A DNA stretch of 64,000 nt from Pseudoselenomonas ruminantium (GCF_900104055.1 NZ_FNJQ01000017.1:1-64000), one strand, 5' to 3'; positions 44,942-54,589 are shown, numbered from the stretch's first letter. Program-made: numbers and translations. Notes: generated by a model not told the origin, from the sequence alone.

Positions 44942-46372
44942 ATGAGAAGTTGGATGAATGTAGGTAAAATCGGTGCAGCAGCAGTGATGACGGCGGCGGT
45001 TATGAGCTATGGGCAGAGCGCGGAAGCGGCCAATGGCTTTCTGGCCGAAGTGCCGGTTGGGGACTGGTCGTACAGCGCGGTCAATGAGCTCATTACGGCC
45101 AAGGTCGTGCCGGATTATGCGGTAGCGATTCCCGAAGGCCGTGTGCTGAGCCGTCTGGAAATGGCGATGATCGTGGATTCTGCCATGAAGAATCAGGCCA
45201 ATATGACGGATGTGCAACAAGCTGCGCTGAACAAGCTCAACAATGAGTATTACTACGACATCAAAAAACTCACCCTGCTCAATCGTTTGGACAATCTGGA
45301 CAATAACCAGATGGACAAGCTGAACAATCAGCAGGCAGGTGAAACATTCACCAAGGAAGAAAAAGCAGGCCTCAAGAAGGCCGCTGCTTTGGCCGACAAG
45401 CTCTCCATTAATGGCTATGCCCGTATCCGTAATGACCATTTCCTCACAGAAGAAAGACAGGCAGATGGCAGCAAAAAGCTGAATCGAAAAACTCGTGCAA
45501 ACATGGTGCATATTGCAGTCAACAGTACGTATAAGGTCAATGATAACTGGGCTGCGCATGCAGATATTGGCTACCGTAATTCTTTCAGCGGTTTTGATGA
45601 ATTGCGCAGAGGGGATGGTCGTTCGCCAAGTGAAAATGAAACCGGTATAACTATTGATGGATATGTAACCGGTAAATTCCCCAAGCTTGGATTAGATGCA
45701 AAAATCGGTAAATGGAATGAATGGAATATTTACGGCTGGGGGATGGACATCGATTGTGATTTCTCTGGTATTCAATTGGTGCAGGGCAAGAAAAAATTCA
45801 AAACCTTCTTCACTGGCGGCCAGATGGATTTGTGGGATGGCGTAAAGAATAAAGAGAAGGTTACCAGTCTGCGATTCTTCTATCCTTTTGACGATAAGAA
45901 TGATATCAACTTTGGTACGTCTTGGAGTTCACCAATGACCAGCCGTTATCAGGATACTAATGGTAGGCACCGTGTGTTCTATTATTACACGCATGCTCAT
46001 CATAAATTTGATAACAACTGGAGCGTTCGTGCAGGTATTATCAATAGTAATGCACATCGCGATCAGGATAATATTGAGGTCGCAGGCAAGAAAACCAAGA
46101 AACCGGGCCGTTGGCTGCAGATTGATTATAAGGGCGCTAAACTTGATAAGCCCAATACTTATGGCATTACTTTGGATTATCGTTATGAACCGGCACTTTC
46201 CTGGCCGACGGTTACAGATTGGTGCTCTATAAACAGCAAATTCCTCCGCTTGGGCTTCAGCTATGTACCAGCTAAGAATATCCTGCTTGATACCTTCTAC
46301 ACTTGGCAGCGTGATATCGATACCAATGATCGTAATGACCTCTATCGCTTCCAGGCACAGTTCTTCTTCTAA
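44942..46372 (+). CDS. SLH-domain outer-membrane porin
   Basis: A 476-aa protein. A signal peptide (NVGKIGAAAVMTAAVMSYGQ, cut near SAEAA) is followed by one SLH domain (about 30-85, WSYSAVNELITAKVVPDYAV with LSRLEMAMIVDSAM) that in Negativicutes ties the outer membrane to peptidoglycan polyamines. A coiled-coil spacer and a beta-barrel of about 300 residues follow, ending DLYRFQAQFFF with terminal Phe. The location in the licT-GH3-esterase operon suggests uptake of beta-glucosides or cello-oligosaccharides across the outer membrane. ATG 44942 lies 7 nt after GGAGG; ATG 44936 is only 1 nt away. The barrel part looks less GC-rich than its neighbours. Confidence 0.85.
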   Translation: MRSWMNVGKIGAAAVMTAAVMSYGQSAEAANGFLAEVPVGDWSYSAVNELITAKVVPDYAVAIPEGRVLSRLEMAMIVDSAMKNQANMTDVQQAALNKLNNEYYYDIKKLTLLNRLDNLDNNQMDKLNNQQAGETFTKEEKAGLKKAAALADKLSINGYARIRNDHFLTEERQADGSKKLNRKTRANMVHIAVNSTYKVNDNWAAHADIGYRNSFSGFDELRRGDGRSPSENETGITIDGYVTGKFPKLGLDAKIGKWNEWNIYGWGMDIDCDFSGIQLVQGKKKFKTFFTGGQMDLWDGVKNKEKVTSLRFFYPFDDKNDINFGTSWSSPMTSRYQDTNGRHRVFYYYTHAHHKFDNNWSVRAGIINSNAHRDQDNIEVAGKKTKKPGRWLQIDYKGAKLDKPNTYGITLDYRYEPALSWPTVTDWCSINSKFLRLGFSYVPAKNILLDTFYTWQRDIDTNDRNDLYRFQAQFFF

Positions 46373-46385
46373 GGGGGCATAGAGT

Positions 46386-48758
46386 ATGAAAAAGCAAGCA
46401 TTGACTTTAGCAATTGGTCTGACTTTGATGGGTACGCAGGTACAGGCGGCGGATTTCACAGAAAGAGCCACGGCGGATGGCTATACCTTGGTCGAGCAGA
46501 AGGGTGCGGAACTGGCCTATAGCCCGGATTCCGGTGTGAAGCTCTTGCAGGTAGATGGCAAGGTCTTCAAGGATATGAACCGCAATGGCAAATTGGATGC
46601 CTATGAGGATTGGCGCTTGACGCCGCAGAAGCGGGCGGAGGATTTGGCCAAGCAATTGAGCACAGAAGATATCGCCGGCCTTATGCTCTACAGCATGCAT
46701 CAGCGTAATCTGAAGCCAGAACTTAATGACGAGCAGAAGAAAATGCTCTCGGCTGACCATGTGCGCACGGTGCTCAACGCCGACAGTACGGCCAGCAACG
46801 AAGTGACGGCCAAATGGAACAATGCCATGCAGGCCTATGCCGAAAGCCTGCCCTTTGCCATTCCGGCCAACACCAGCTCCGATCCGCGCAGCGATGCCCG
46901 GGGCAACGGCGTGTATCTGAAAGATGTGACGGGCGGCGTATCCCGCTGGCCTAGCAACTTAGGTATTGCCGCCACCTTCAATCCGGCCATTGCCAAGGAA
47001 TTTGGCGAGATTTCCTCCAAGGAATACCGCCTATTGGGCATCGGCACGGGCTTGTCCCCGCAGATCGACCTGGCTACCGATCCGCGCTGGACGCGTTACT
47101 ACGGCACCTTCGGGGAAGATCCGGCGCTGGCCCGGGATATGGCTAAAGCCACGATGAATGGCGTACAGTCTACCATCGAGAAGGGCAAGGATATGGGCTG
47201 GGGCAAGTATAGTGTCAACGCCATGATGAAACACTGGCCCGGTGACGGTGTCGGTGAAGGCGGCCGCGAGGCTCATTCCAAATACGGCAAATACGCCGTC
47301 TATCCTGGCGGGCAGTTCAATACCCAGCTGATTCCCTTTGTGGACGGCGGCTTGAAGCTTACGGGCAAGACGAAGATGCCCAGCGCCGTGATGTCCTCTT
47401 ACTCTATCGCTTGGAGCGATGATGGTTCTCTGGGCGAGAAGGTGGGTTCGGCTTTCAGCCGCTATAAGATTGGCCTGCTTCGCGACAAATACCATTATGA
47501 CGGCGTTATCTGTACCGACTGGTGCGTCACGCATGATGTGCCCAAGGAAGTCGGCAAGGGCATTTCCACCGCCTGGGGCGTGGAGAAGGATACGGAAGTG
47601 ATCCGCCACTACAAGGCTTTGATGGCCGGCGTGGATCAGTTCGGCGGCAACAATGATATCAAACCGGTGCTGGCAGCCTATGAGATGGGCGTCAAGGAAC
47701 ATGGCAAGGACTATATGGACAAGCGCTTCCAGCAGTCGGCCGTGCGCCTGCTGCGCAATATCTTCCAGATTGGCCTGTTTGAGAATCCCTATCTGGATGT
47801 AGCCAAGACCGTGCAGGAAGTGGGCAATCCTCATGATAAAGCAGAGGGATACAAAGCCCAGCTGGCATCCATCGTCATGCTGAAGAACAAGGGCAATGTG
47901 ATCCATAAGGCCGAAGCGCAGAGTGCTAAACCTGTGGTTTATATCCCGATGATTTACCGTCCTGAGCAGGAAAACAAGACGTTCCATACCTATAGTCCGG
48001 CTCATTGGGCCCTGCCCGTTGACCTCAAGACCGCCAGTGAATACTTCACGGTAATTACCGATAAGGTCAAAGAGCTGACGGCTAAAGACCGCAACGGCAA
48101 GCCCATGGCAGCCGTAACAGATATTGAGCGTCTGGCCCTGGCTGAAGCAGCTAAGGCCGATATGGTACTGGCCGTCATCGACAACCCCACCAATGCCGGC
48201 AATCAGTTTGACGGTCTGGGCTGTGATGAAAACGGCAATTTCATCCCCCTGTCCCTGCAGTACAAGCCCTATACGGCAGACTCTGCCGCAGTACGCAAGC
48301 AGTCCATTGCCCATGATGAAGGCGAGAACCGCAGCTACTTCGGCAAAACGGCAAGAATCATCAATGCTACGGACCTCGACAGCGTTGCCTATGGCCGTGA
48401 GTGTGCAGCCAAGTCCGGTAAGAATATGCCGGTGGTTACCATGGTGCATGCGCTGAAGCCCATGATCTTCAGCGAATTGGAGCCGCTTTCCGATGCAATT
48501 CTCGTGGGTTATGGCGTCAGTGATGCCGCTTATTTCGATATTCTCACGGGCAAGTTCGAGCCGCAGGGCCTCCTGCCCATGCAGCAGCCCAAGAATATGG
48601 AAACGGTGGAGCGCCAGTTCGAAGACACCCCGCGTGATATGGAATGCTATACCGACAGCGAAGGCCATAGCTACGACTTCGCCTACGGCCTCAACTGGAA
48701 GGGACAGATAAAAGACGCCCGCACGGCTAAATACGCCGTCCCTGTATTAAAGAAGTAA
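46386..48758 (+). CDS. Exported glycoside hydrolase family 3 beta-glucosidase
   Basis: A 790-aa hydrolase with a signal peptide (KKQALTLAIGLTLMGTQVQA). A short EF-hand-like stretch (DMNRNGKLDAYEDWRL) precedes the GH3 N-terminal barrel. Family marks are SPQIDLATDPRWTRYYGTFG, the MMKHWPGDG loop and the nucleophile Asp in GVICTDWCVTHD. The GH3 C-terminal domain (IVMLKNKGNVI..., then SYDFAYGLNWKG) is present. It probably removes glucose from beta-linked oligosaccharides in the periplasm or at the cell surface. It starts 14 nt after the porin gene, in the licT operon. Confidence 0.92.
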   Translation: MKKQALTLAIGLTLMGTQVQAADFTERATADGYTLVEQKGAELAYSPDSGVKLLQVDGKVFKDMNRNGKLDAYEDWRLTPQKRAEDLAKQLSTEDIAGLMLYSMHQRNLKPELNDEQKKMLSADHVRTVLNADSTASNEVTAKWNNAMQAYAESLPFAIPANTSSDPRSDARGNGVYLKDVTGGVSRWPSNLGIAATFNPAIAKEFGEISSKEYRLLGIGTGLSPQIDLATDPRWTRYYGTFGEDPALARDMAKATMNGVQSTIEKGKDMGWGKYSVNAMMKHWPGDGVGEGGREAHSKYGKYAVYPGGQFNTQLIPFVDGGLKLTGKTKMPSAVMSSYSIAWSDDGSLGEKVGSAFSRYKIGLLRDKYHYDGVICTDWCVTHDVPKEVGKGISTAWGVEKDTEVIRHYKALMAGVDQFGGNNDIKPVLAAYEMGVKEHGKDYMDKRFQQSAVRLLRNIFQIGLFENPYLDVAKTVQEVGNPHDKAEGYKAQLASIVMLKNKGNVIHKAEAQSAKPVVYIPMIYRPEQENKTFHTYSPAHWALPVDLKTASEYFTVITDKVKELTAKDRNGKPMAAVTDIERLALAEAAKADMVLAVIDNPTNAGNQFDGLGCDENGNFIPLSLQYKPYTADSAAVRKQSIAHDEGENRSYFGKTARIINATDLDSVAYGRECAAKSGKNMPVVTMVHALKPMIFSELEPLSDAILVGYGVSDAAYFDILTGKFEPQGLLPMQQPKNMETVERQFEDTPRDMECYTDSEGHSYDFAYGLNWKGQIKDARTAKYAVPVLKK

Positions 48759-48761
48759 AAA

Positions 48762-48842
48762 CCTTCCCCTTGAGGGGGCAGCGAAGCTGCGGGAGTCCGG
48801 TGGACTCCCCGGGCAGTGCCCCGAGAGGGGCGGATGAGGTGG
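48762..48842. repeat. Palindrome-rich intergenic repeat (REP/MITE-like)
   Basis: The whole gap between the GH3 gene and the esterase gene is a chain of hairpins: CCCC/GGGG, GCAGC/GCTGC, GGGAGTCC/GGACTCCC, GGGC/GCCC and CCCC/GGGG, bounded by CCTTCCCCTTGAGGGG and GGATGAGGTGG. These bounding words recall a dispersed palindromic repeat common in Firmicute genomes (memory, not a search). Confidence 0.65.
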
Positions 48843-48872
48843 AAAAAACAGAATATCAAGGAGTGACTTTTC

Positions 48873-50231
48873 ATGATCAGCAAAAAACTCAAACAAGCCG
48901 TCCGCTTAAGCCTCTGCGGCGTAATGTTAGCCGGTGTATTGACGGCAGGCGATATCGCTTCTGCCGCCGTACCCACCCAGCAGCCGTCCTATAAGACCGT
49001 AACGGAAACCTTTGACTGGGGCCCGTCCGTGTCCAAGGTTATCGTGAACCTGGGCAGCACGGTAAAAGCCAGCGATGTGAATACGGGAACCTTCAAGGTA
49101 CATGTGTGCCGGGAGCTGGCCGAAGGGGCCATTACGCCCGCCGAAGCCATGCGGGAGAAGAAGGATGCCTTTATCTCCCTGGGCGCTGAATCTACCTCCA
49201 ACAAGGATATTGAAGGGGACCGTCAGGTAACGAAGGCCTATGTTTCCGATGCCAACGGCAATCCCGTGGACAGTGGTGAATATGTGACACTGGAAATGGC
49301 CGTGAGTCCCACGGATACTTTGGGCGCAGCCTTGAACTTCGACCTGCATACCATGCTGAACAACTGGGTGACGCCGCACTATACCATCACGGATGGCCAG
49401 AAACTCGTGGTGGATAACAATCAGGGCAATATCCGTCCGCAGGGCGACAAATTCAAATTCAACCATAAGATCCTCGGTCGCCATTCCTTCCCCTATGCCA
49501 GCTATGAGCCGAAACTTGCGAGCAAGGATGAAAAGAAACCTCTGATCATCTGGCTGCACGGTATGGGCGAGGGGGGCAACAGCCCCTCCCTGCCAATCAT
49601 GGGCAACAAGGCTACGCAGTTTGCCGATGAATCCGTACAGAAGTATTTCGGCGGAGCCTATGTGCTGGCTCCGCAGGCCAGAACCTACTGGATGCATGGC
49701 TATAAGGACTTTGCCGATGGTACGTCCATCTATAGTGAATCTTTGATGGGATTTATCAAAGCTTATGTGGCTGAGCATCCCAATGTGGATGAAAACCGCA
49801 TCTACGTGGGCGGCGACTCCAACGGCGGCTATATGACCATGCTGCTCGTGCGGGATAACCCCGGCTACTTCGCCGCGGCTTTCCCCACCTGCGAAGGTCT
49901 CAAGGACAGCATGATCAGCAAGAAGGATCTGGCCAATATCGCCAAGACGCCAATCTGGTTCACGGCAGCCAAGACTGATACTGTACTGCCGCCCAAGGAT
50001 TATGCTGTGCCGACGGTAGAACGCCTCAAAAAAGCCGGTGCCGATGTGCACTTCAGCTTCTTTGACAAGGTTGTGGATACCACCGGCAAGTACAAGAAAG
50101 CCGACGGCACGCCCTACGAATACATGGGGCACTGGTCCTGGATCTATGTCTACAATGATGCTTGCGAAGACACGATTGACGGCAAGACCGTAAAACTCTT
50201 CCAGTGGATGGCAGAGCAGAAGCGGAAGTAA
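48873..50231 (+). CDS. Exported carbohydrate esterase-type alpha/beta hydrolase
   Basis: A 452-aa exported protein. A signal peptide (about 1-31) is followed by a beta-rich Ig-like module (about 40-195) and an alpha/beta-hydrolase domain: LIIWLHGMGEGGNS (oxyanion region), nucleophile Ser in YVGGDSNGGYMTM, likely acidic residue in TAAKTDTVLPP, and His in YMGHWSWIYVYND. This layout matches secreted CE1-like or PHB-depolymerase-like esterases that deacylate polysaccharides. The substrate is inferred from the beta-glucoside context only. The start follows AAGGAGTGA by 6 nt. Confidence 0.82.
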   Translation: MISKKLKQAVRLSLCGVMLAGVLTAGDIASAAVPTQQPSYKTVTETFDWGPSVSKVIVNLGSTVKASDVNTGTFKVHVCRELAEGAITPAEAMREKKDAFISLGAESTSNKDIEGDRQVTKAYVSDANGNPVDSGEYVTLEMAVSPTDTLGAALNFDLHTMLNNWVTPHYTITDGQKLVVDNNQGNIRPQGDKFKFNHKILGRHSFPYASYEPKLASKDEKKPLIIWLHGMGEGGNSPSLPIMGNKATQFADESVQKYFGGAYVLAPQARTYWMHGYKDFADGTSIYSESLMGFIKAYVAEHPNVDENRIYVGGDSNGGYMTMLLVRDNPGYFAAAFPTCEGLKDSMISKKDLANIAKTPIWFTAAKTDTVLPPKDYAVPTVERLKKAGADVHFSFFDKVVDTTGKYKKADGTPYEYMGHWSWIYVYNDACEDTIDGKTVKLFQWMAEQKRK

Positions 50232-50242
50232 CAGTATACAAG

Positions 50243-50274
50243 AACTGACCGGTCATTTGACCGGTCAGTTTTTG
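50243..50274. terminator. Bidirectional terminator built from two TGACCGGTCA units
   Basis: AACTGACCGGTCA-TT-TGACCGGTCAGTT with a T-run after it. Each arm is itself a palindrome. It separates the esterase gene from the converging minus-strand operon. Confidence 0.85.
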
Positions 50275-50289
50275 TATCTGCTGGCAGAG

Positions 50290-50904
50290 TTATTCTCGCA
50301 CCAAGGTGTATACATTATTGCCACCCTGCTCCATGCCATTGAAATAAGTTTCATGGTTCAATTCGTAACGAACAGCATAGGTTATGCCGCCGCCGCCATC
50401 TCTGGTACCGACTACCTGGACTTCTCCTGTAGCTGGTACATTAAAGACTTCGGGTTTATTTTTTATCATAAAGGGGCTGCCTAACGGCTTTCCATCGATG
50501 TATACCTGTACATAATCCCCATCCTCTGCGGCATAATCCCAAATATACATCTTGGTCTTTTTTTCGGGAGAGGTATGGGTAATGGTCATATCACCGCCAA
50601 CGTAGTGGTCATCTTTCTCCAACAGTCTGGCGCCGATAGGGAGTGTAGTGGAAACATGTGTTTCTATGGCTGACTGGGCATCATCGCTGGTATTGACTGA
50701 AGTGCCGGTATGACACATCATACCGATAGCGAGTGCCATTATACTGGCCAGCAAAAGGATACCGGATCCTTTTTTTATGCGCTGGGTAAAAGGGGGCGTA
50801 TTCTTAGCACGATGTGGTGATATATCCTGTTGTATGTCCGGAATATATTCCATGTTGTTTTTCGACGTAACTGGGGAATCATTCCTGAATTCATTATTTC
50901 CCAT
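50290..50904 (-). CDS. Membrane-anchored protein of unknown function
   Basis: A 204-aa protein with a polar N terminus (about 1-45), one membrane helix (about 48-66, GILLLASIMALAIGMMCH) and an extracytoplasmic beta-rich domain (MTITHTSPEKKTKMYIWDY, DYVQVYIDGKPLGSPF, GEVQVVGTRDGGGGITYAV). I do not recognise a family. It is the last gene of a three-gene minus-strand operon with a multi-AAA protein and a polytopic membrane protein, starting 6 nt after the latter. The topology suggests an inner-membrane anchor presenting a periplasmic domain. Confidence 0.7.
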   Translation of the reverse strand: MGNNEFRNDSPVTSKNNMEYIPDIQQDISPHRAKNTPPFTQRIKKGSGILLLASIMALAIGMMCHTGTSVNTSDDAQSAIETHVSTTLPIGARLLEKDDHYVGGDMTITHTSPEKKTKMYIWDYAAEDGDYVQVYIDGKPLGSPFMIKNKPEVFNVPATGEVQVVGTRDGGGGITYAVRYELNHETYFNGMEQGGNNVYTLVRE

Positions 50905-50910
50905 TTTCCA

Positions 50911-51363
50911 TTACTCCAATCGTTCATATTTATGGATGAGCAGGGGATATCTTTTCAGATACTTAGACATGGCAATGCGGCAGGCAATGATTTGTATGGA
51001 CATAACAATGATTGCCATTACATGATGAAATCTACTGTCTATGGCAAATCCTTTGGCTAATATCATTTCTGCAATGGATAAAATGAAAAGATCCATGAAC
51101 AGCATCATGGTGAAAGGATATAGCCAGGGTAATTTATAGTATGCTTTTCTGAGTACAGGAACCAACCCGGTTAGGGAGAAAATGATTCCCAATAGAAAGC
51201 AAAAAATCAGGCCTTCAGTTGAGCGGGAATAGCCGCTATTGATCATCCCTGCTATATCGGAGAAAGGAATCATAATCAAGGCAAATACGCCAAACAAGAG
51301 CGCCCAGATCAATACCCCGAAAAACCATAGTGCCGCAATGATGTTGGCAATCTTATCGCTCAT
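50911..51363 (-). CDS. Four-helix membrane protein of unknown function
   Basis: A 150-aa protein that is mostly hydrophobic, with membrane segments at about 9-33, 50-68, 81-100 and 110-128, and a basic C-terminal tail (SKYLKRYPLLIHKYERLE). No signature recognised. It starts 4 nt after the triple-AAA gene stop, so the two are coupled. A membrane partner of the AAA protein is a plausible but unproven role. Confidence 0.7.
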   Translation of the reverse strand: MSDKIANIIAALWFFGVLIWALLFGVFALIMIPFSDIAGMINSGYSRSTEGLIFCFLLGIIFSLTGLVPVLRKAYYKLPWLYPFTMMLFMDLFILSIAEMILAKGFAIDSRFHHVMAIIVMSIQIIACRIAMSKYLKRYPLLIHKYERLE

Positions 51364-51367
51364 ATCC

Positions 51368-54163
51368 TCAAACCTCCTGTATATCGCTTTTGGTGATGGT
51401 AAGCAATGCGTCCTTGGAAATGGTATCTGTACCGCTTAAGCGCAGTGCCTGGTTATTGATGGATTTTTCAAAGACATTCCGGACATAGCGGCCATTGCCG
51501 AATTTTTCCTGCAAGCGCGCCTCGGCAAATTTTTCTCTTAGCATGGTCTTGCTGTCCGCATCCAATACATATCCATTATCGGCATACATATTCTCGGCAA
51601 TCTTCATGAGCTCATCGGTGGTGTAGTCCGGAAATTCAATGATATTGGCAAATCTGGACTGCAGGCCGGCATTCCTGTTAAGGAAGTTATGCATATCCTC
51701 GTTGTATCCGGCCAGAATTACGACAAGCTGATCGCGATTGTCGTCCATCATTTTGACAAGGGTGTCGATAGCTTCCTGGCCAAAATCATTTTTACCGCCT
51801 TGAGCCAGCGAATAAGCCTCATCTATAAATAGTACACCGCCTAAGGCTGATTCAATCACATTGCGCGTCTTTATGGCCGTCTGGCCCACATAGCCGGCGA
51901 CAAGTCCTGATCGGTCCGTCTCAATCAGTTTGTTGGAGGGGATGACATTCAAGTTATACAGTACATTCGCAACGGTTCTGGCCATCATGGTTTTGCCTGT
52001 ACCGGGATTGCCGGCAAAGATCATATGCAGGGTTTGGGTGTTATCGGTCTTCAGGCCGGCATGCTTTCGCATGTTTTGTACCTTGATACGGGCATTGAGG
52101 CTGCGGATGTATTTCTTGACTTTTTCCATGCCGATTACTTTGGCAAGACTTTTTTCGAGGTCAAATTCTCTTTGTTCCGTAAAGCCAAAATCGGCTGGAA
52201 TCAGTAATTCCATATTGTCTTCCGGATTTTGGATGATCCTTTGGGATTGCTTTAAGATTGCATCTTCGATCAGGTTTCGTGCCAAACGCCCATTGCCACT
52301 GTCATTTTTTCCTTTGATCTGATGTTTCTCAAAGGTTTGACGCAGCCCTTCCGCGCAAAGATCAGATATCTTATAGCCTTTCGCCTTGGCGGTGACATCG
52401 GCAATCTGGCACATTTCCTCGATGGTATAATCTGCAAAATGAACAACGTTGGGGAATCTGGACTGCAAACCGCTGTTGGCTTTGAGGAAATCCTGCATTT
52501 CCTGTTCATAGCCAGCAAGGATTACCACCAGATCATCCCGATGGTCTTCCATTCCCTTCACGAGGGCATCGATAGCCTCTATGCCAAAGACATCTCCCTG
52601 ACCTCTGTGGAGTGAATAGGCCTCATCGATAAAAAGTACGCCGCCAAGAGCACTTTTTATCACATCTGTGGTTTTGACTGCGGTGTGCCCGGCATATTGG
52701 CCCACCAGATCGGCTCTTGTCACTTCGCATAGATGACCGGAGGAAAGGACGCCAATCGCTTTCAGGTACTTGGCGACGATCCTGGCTATGGTGGTTTTGC
52801 CTGTGCCGGGATTGCCGGCAAAAATCATATGCATGGAAAGATTGGTGCTTTTCAGGCCTTTTCCAGCCCGCAGCTGCTGGACTTTCAGGTTGTTTTCCAG
52901 GCTTAGGACATATTCCTTCACTTGGGCAAGGCCAATCACCTGCGCCAGTTCCTGGCGGACATCTTCCAGTTCCATGCTGTTGAAATCTTTTTGGTAGACA
53001 GAGGTATGTATGACTTCGTGGTTTTCCGTTACGATGCAATACCCATTGTCGTAGGATAACTGCAGCTTTTCGTTATCGCCTATTTTCTTCTGCAGTTTCA
53101 TCTCGGTCAAAGGATCATACAGCTGGTCATCTATGTGATTGGCTAAAGCCCTTATGCCTTGATTGCTGCGATAGTGGGTGCCCAGTTCATCGATGAGCGT
53201 TTCGTCGAAGTCAAGGATGATATGCAGGTGGTCGCGGCATTTATTCGCCATGTTGAGGCAGAGCGTATAGGTAAGGTTTCGGATTTGCTCGTCCATGATG
53301 GGGTCCAGCACGATGATATCGCCCAGTTCTTTCACAATCTTATTGCCTAGAAATGACAGAATCTTTGCCTGGGAGACCGTCGTAGTGAAAACGAAGAACT
53401 TGCCATTGGCACCTAAGTTCGAAATCAGTCCCGTGTTCAGCGTGCCTGTCGCTTGAATCAGGCTGCCATTATTCATCATGTAGCGTTGGGATAATTTGTA
53501 TGTTCCTTCAGTCAAAAGCTGATAGATGATGTCAAGCTGGGGCATAGAGGCCTTTTCGACATTCTCGAATACGATTGCTTCGCTAGTCTCATTCAGTGCT
53601 TTATATAGATCGCTTAGGAATAGTCCGTTGGTGGTATCCGCAGCGTAATCGTTGAAATCAAGGATTGATACATCAGCATAGCGAAAGGTCTTTTTCTGCC
53701 TCAGGAGCTCACTGATACATTTGACTGCATACGTTTTGCCACGGCTGTTTTCGCCAATCAGCAATATTCCATTTTTAGGTATCTTATTGTCAAAGCCTTT
53801 GACATATGGCCGCTGGAATGCCTTGCAGATGGCATCCAGATCCCGTTCCGAACCAACCCAGTATTTTTTCAGGGAAGTGGCCAGGTTCGTGAATGCATTG
53901 CTGTCTGTCGTGATATTTTGTGGTTCCGGGAGTGAAGCCGGCGGAGAAGCGGGGGAAGATGGCGTGCCGGGCTGAGGCTGGGCAGTGGATATGGTCGGGG
54001 CGGTTTGCTGCTGTATCATGCCGACGTTATGGTTTTGTATTGGGGATTGGAGTATAGAGGGATTCGCTGGTGTTCTGGCAATGAAGCCTCGTTCATTGAT
54101 TGTTGCTATGATTTGATATTCAGGGAGTAAGAATTTCAGTATTCCTTTTATTGTTCTGGTCAT
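51368..54163 (-). CDS. Three-module AAA+ protein with two CbbX/SpoVK-type ATPase domains
   Basis: A 931-aa cytosolic protein. After a short N-terminal domain and a Pro/Ser/Gln-rich linker (about 45-85) comes a first AAA module with P-loop GENSRGKT (about 134) but a weak Walker B (IVFENVEK). Two CbbX/SpoVK-type modules follow, each with GNPGTGKT (about 448 and 716), GGVLFIDEAYSL, VVILAGYEQEM or VVILAGYNEDM, and LQSRF (Arg finger region). Such domains occur in EccA-type ATPases of type VII secretion and in Rubisco activase CbbX. No ESX or Rubisco gene lies here. Operon with two membrane proteins suggests a membrane-linked remodelling machine. The start follows GAGGAG by 10 nt. Confidence 0.82.
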   Translation of the reverse strand: MTRTIKGILKFLLPEYQIIATINERGFIARTPANPSILQSPIQNHNVGMIQQQTAPTISTAQPQPGTPSSPASPPASLPEPQNITTDSNAFTNLATSLKKYWVGSERDLDAICKAFQRPYVKGFDNKIPKNGILLIGENSRGKTYAVKCISELLRQKKTFRYADVSILDFNDYAADTTNGLFLSDLYKALNETSEAIVFENVEKASMPQLDIIYQLLTEGTYKLSQRYMMNNGSLIQATGTLNTGLISNLGANGKFFVFTTTVSQAKILSFLGNKIVKELGDIIVLDPIMDEQIRNLTYTLCLNMANKCRDHLHIILDFDETLIDELGTHYRSNQGIRALANHIDDQLYDPLTEMKLQKKIGDNEKLQLSYDNGYCIVTENHEVIHTSVYQKDFNSMELEDVRQELAQVIGLAQVKEYVLSLENNLKVQQLRAGKGLKSTNLSMHMIFAGNPGTGKTTIARIVAKYLKAIGVLSSGHLCEVTRADLVGQYAGHTAVKTTDVIKSALGGVLFIDEAYSLHRGQGDVFGIEAIDALVKGMEDHRDDLVVILAGYEQEMQDFLKANSGLQSRFPNVVHFADYTIEEMCQIADVTAKAKGYKISDLCAEGLRQTFEKHQIKGKNDSGNGRLARNLIEDAILKQSQRIIQNPEDNMELLIPADFGFTEQREFDLEKSLAKVIGMEKVKKYIRSLNARIKVQNMRKHAGLKTDNTQTLHMIFAGNPGTGKTMMARTVANVLYNLNVIPSNKLIETDRSGLVAGYVGQTAIKTRNVIESALGGVLFIDEAYSLAQGGKNDFGQEAIDTLVKMMDDNRDQLVVILAGYNEDMHNFLNRNAGLQSRFANIIEFPDYTTDELMKIAENMYADNGYVLDADSKTMLREKFAEARLQEKFGNGRYVRNVFEKSINNQALRLSGTDTISKDALLTITKSDIQEV

Positions 54164-54332
54164 AAGATGAAGTCTCCTCGCTGGTTTATGGAATCTGGAA
54201 TATGCACTATATCTATTTTAGATAACTTTGATTAAAAATTAATTAATTTATGATAAAACTAATACTCCATACAGAATATTTAAGAAGCGAAAAGATGAAT
54301 TTTTCTATTGGGAAAATGATGACCTTATAGAA

Positions 54333-54368
54333 AACGGGTTGACCAGTCATCTGACCGGTCAACCCGTT
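54333..54368. terminator. Bidirectional hairpin built from TGACCRGTCA units
   Basis: AACGGGTTGACCAGTCA-TC-TGACCGGTCAACCCGTT, with T-rich sequence on both sides. It ends the minus-strand gene at 54386. The rest of the gap to 54163 is AT-rich, presumably the promoter region of the AAA operon. Confidence 0.8.
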
Positions 54369-54385
54369 CTTTATAAGGGGTAACA

Positions 54386-54589
54386 TCAGGCAGCTATGCG
54401 GCTGTCTAATGTGGGGACTTTGCTTTGTTTGTGTTGGTTCCACTGAGTGCCGGACTGCAGGTCGGCCAGCTGGAGTTTGTATTTTCTCAGGCGCATATCC
54501 TGGGCGAATGTATAGGTGGCCAGGCAGATGACCAGAACGATCAGGGCGATATTCATGATGACTTCATAGTGGATGATGGTGTTCAGCAT
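54386..54589 (-). CDS. Small single-pass membrane protein
   Basis: A 67-aa protein. One membrane helix (about 11-29, VIMNIALIVLVICLATYTF) is followed by a polar cytoplasmic tail (QDMRLRKYKLQLADLQSGTQ). ATG 54589 lies 7 nt after GGAGG; ATG 54595 is too close to it. It follows the ImmA/IrrE gene by 15 nt on the same strand and precedes a terminator, so it is probably the last gene of that operon. Function unknown. Confidence 0.6.
   Translation of the reverse strand: MLNTIIHYEVIMNIALIVLVICLATYTFAQDMRLRKYKLQLADLQSGTQWNQHKQSKVPTLDSRIAA

Noticed and set aside
47031-48668. 545-codon minus-strand frame opposite the GH3 gene
   Set aside because: Antisense of a clear GH3 enzyme, no domain features and no ribosome-binding site.
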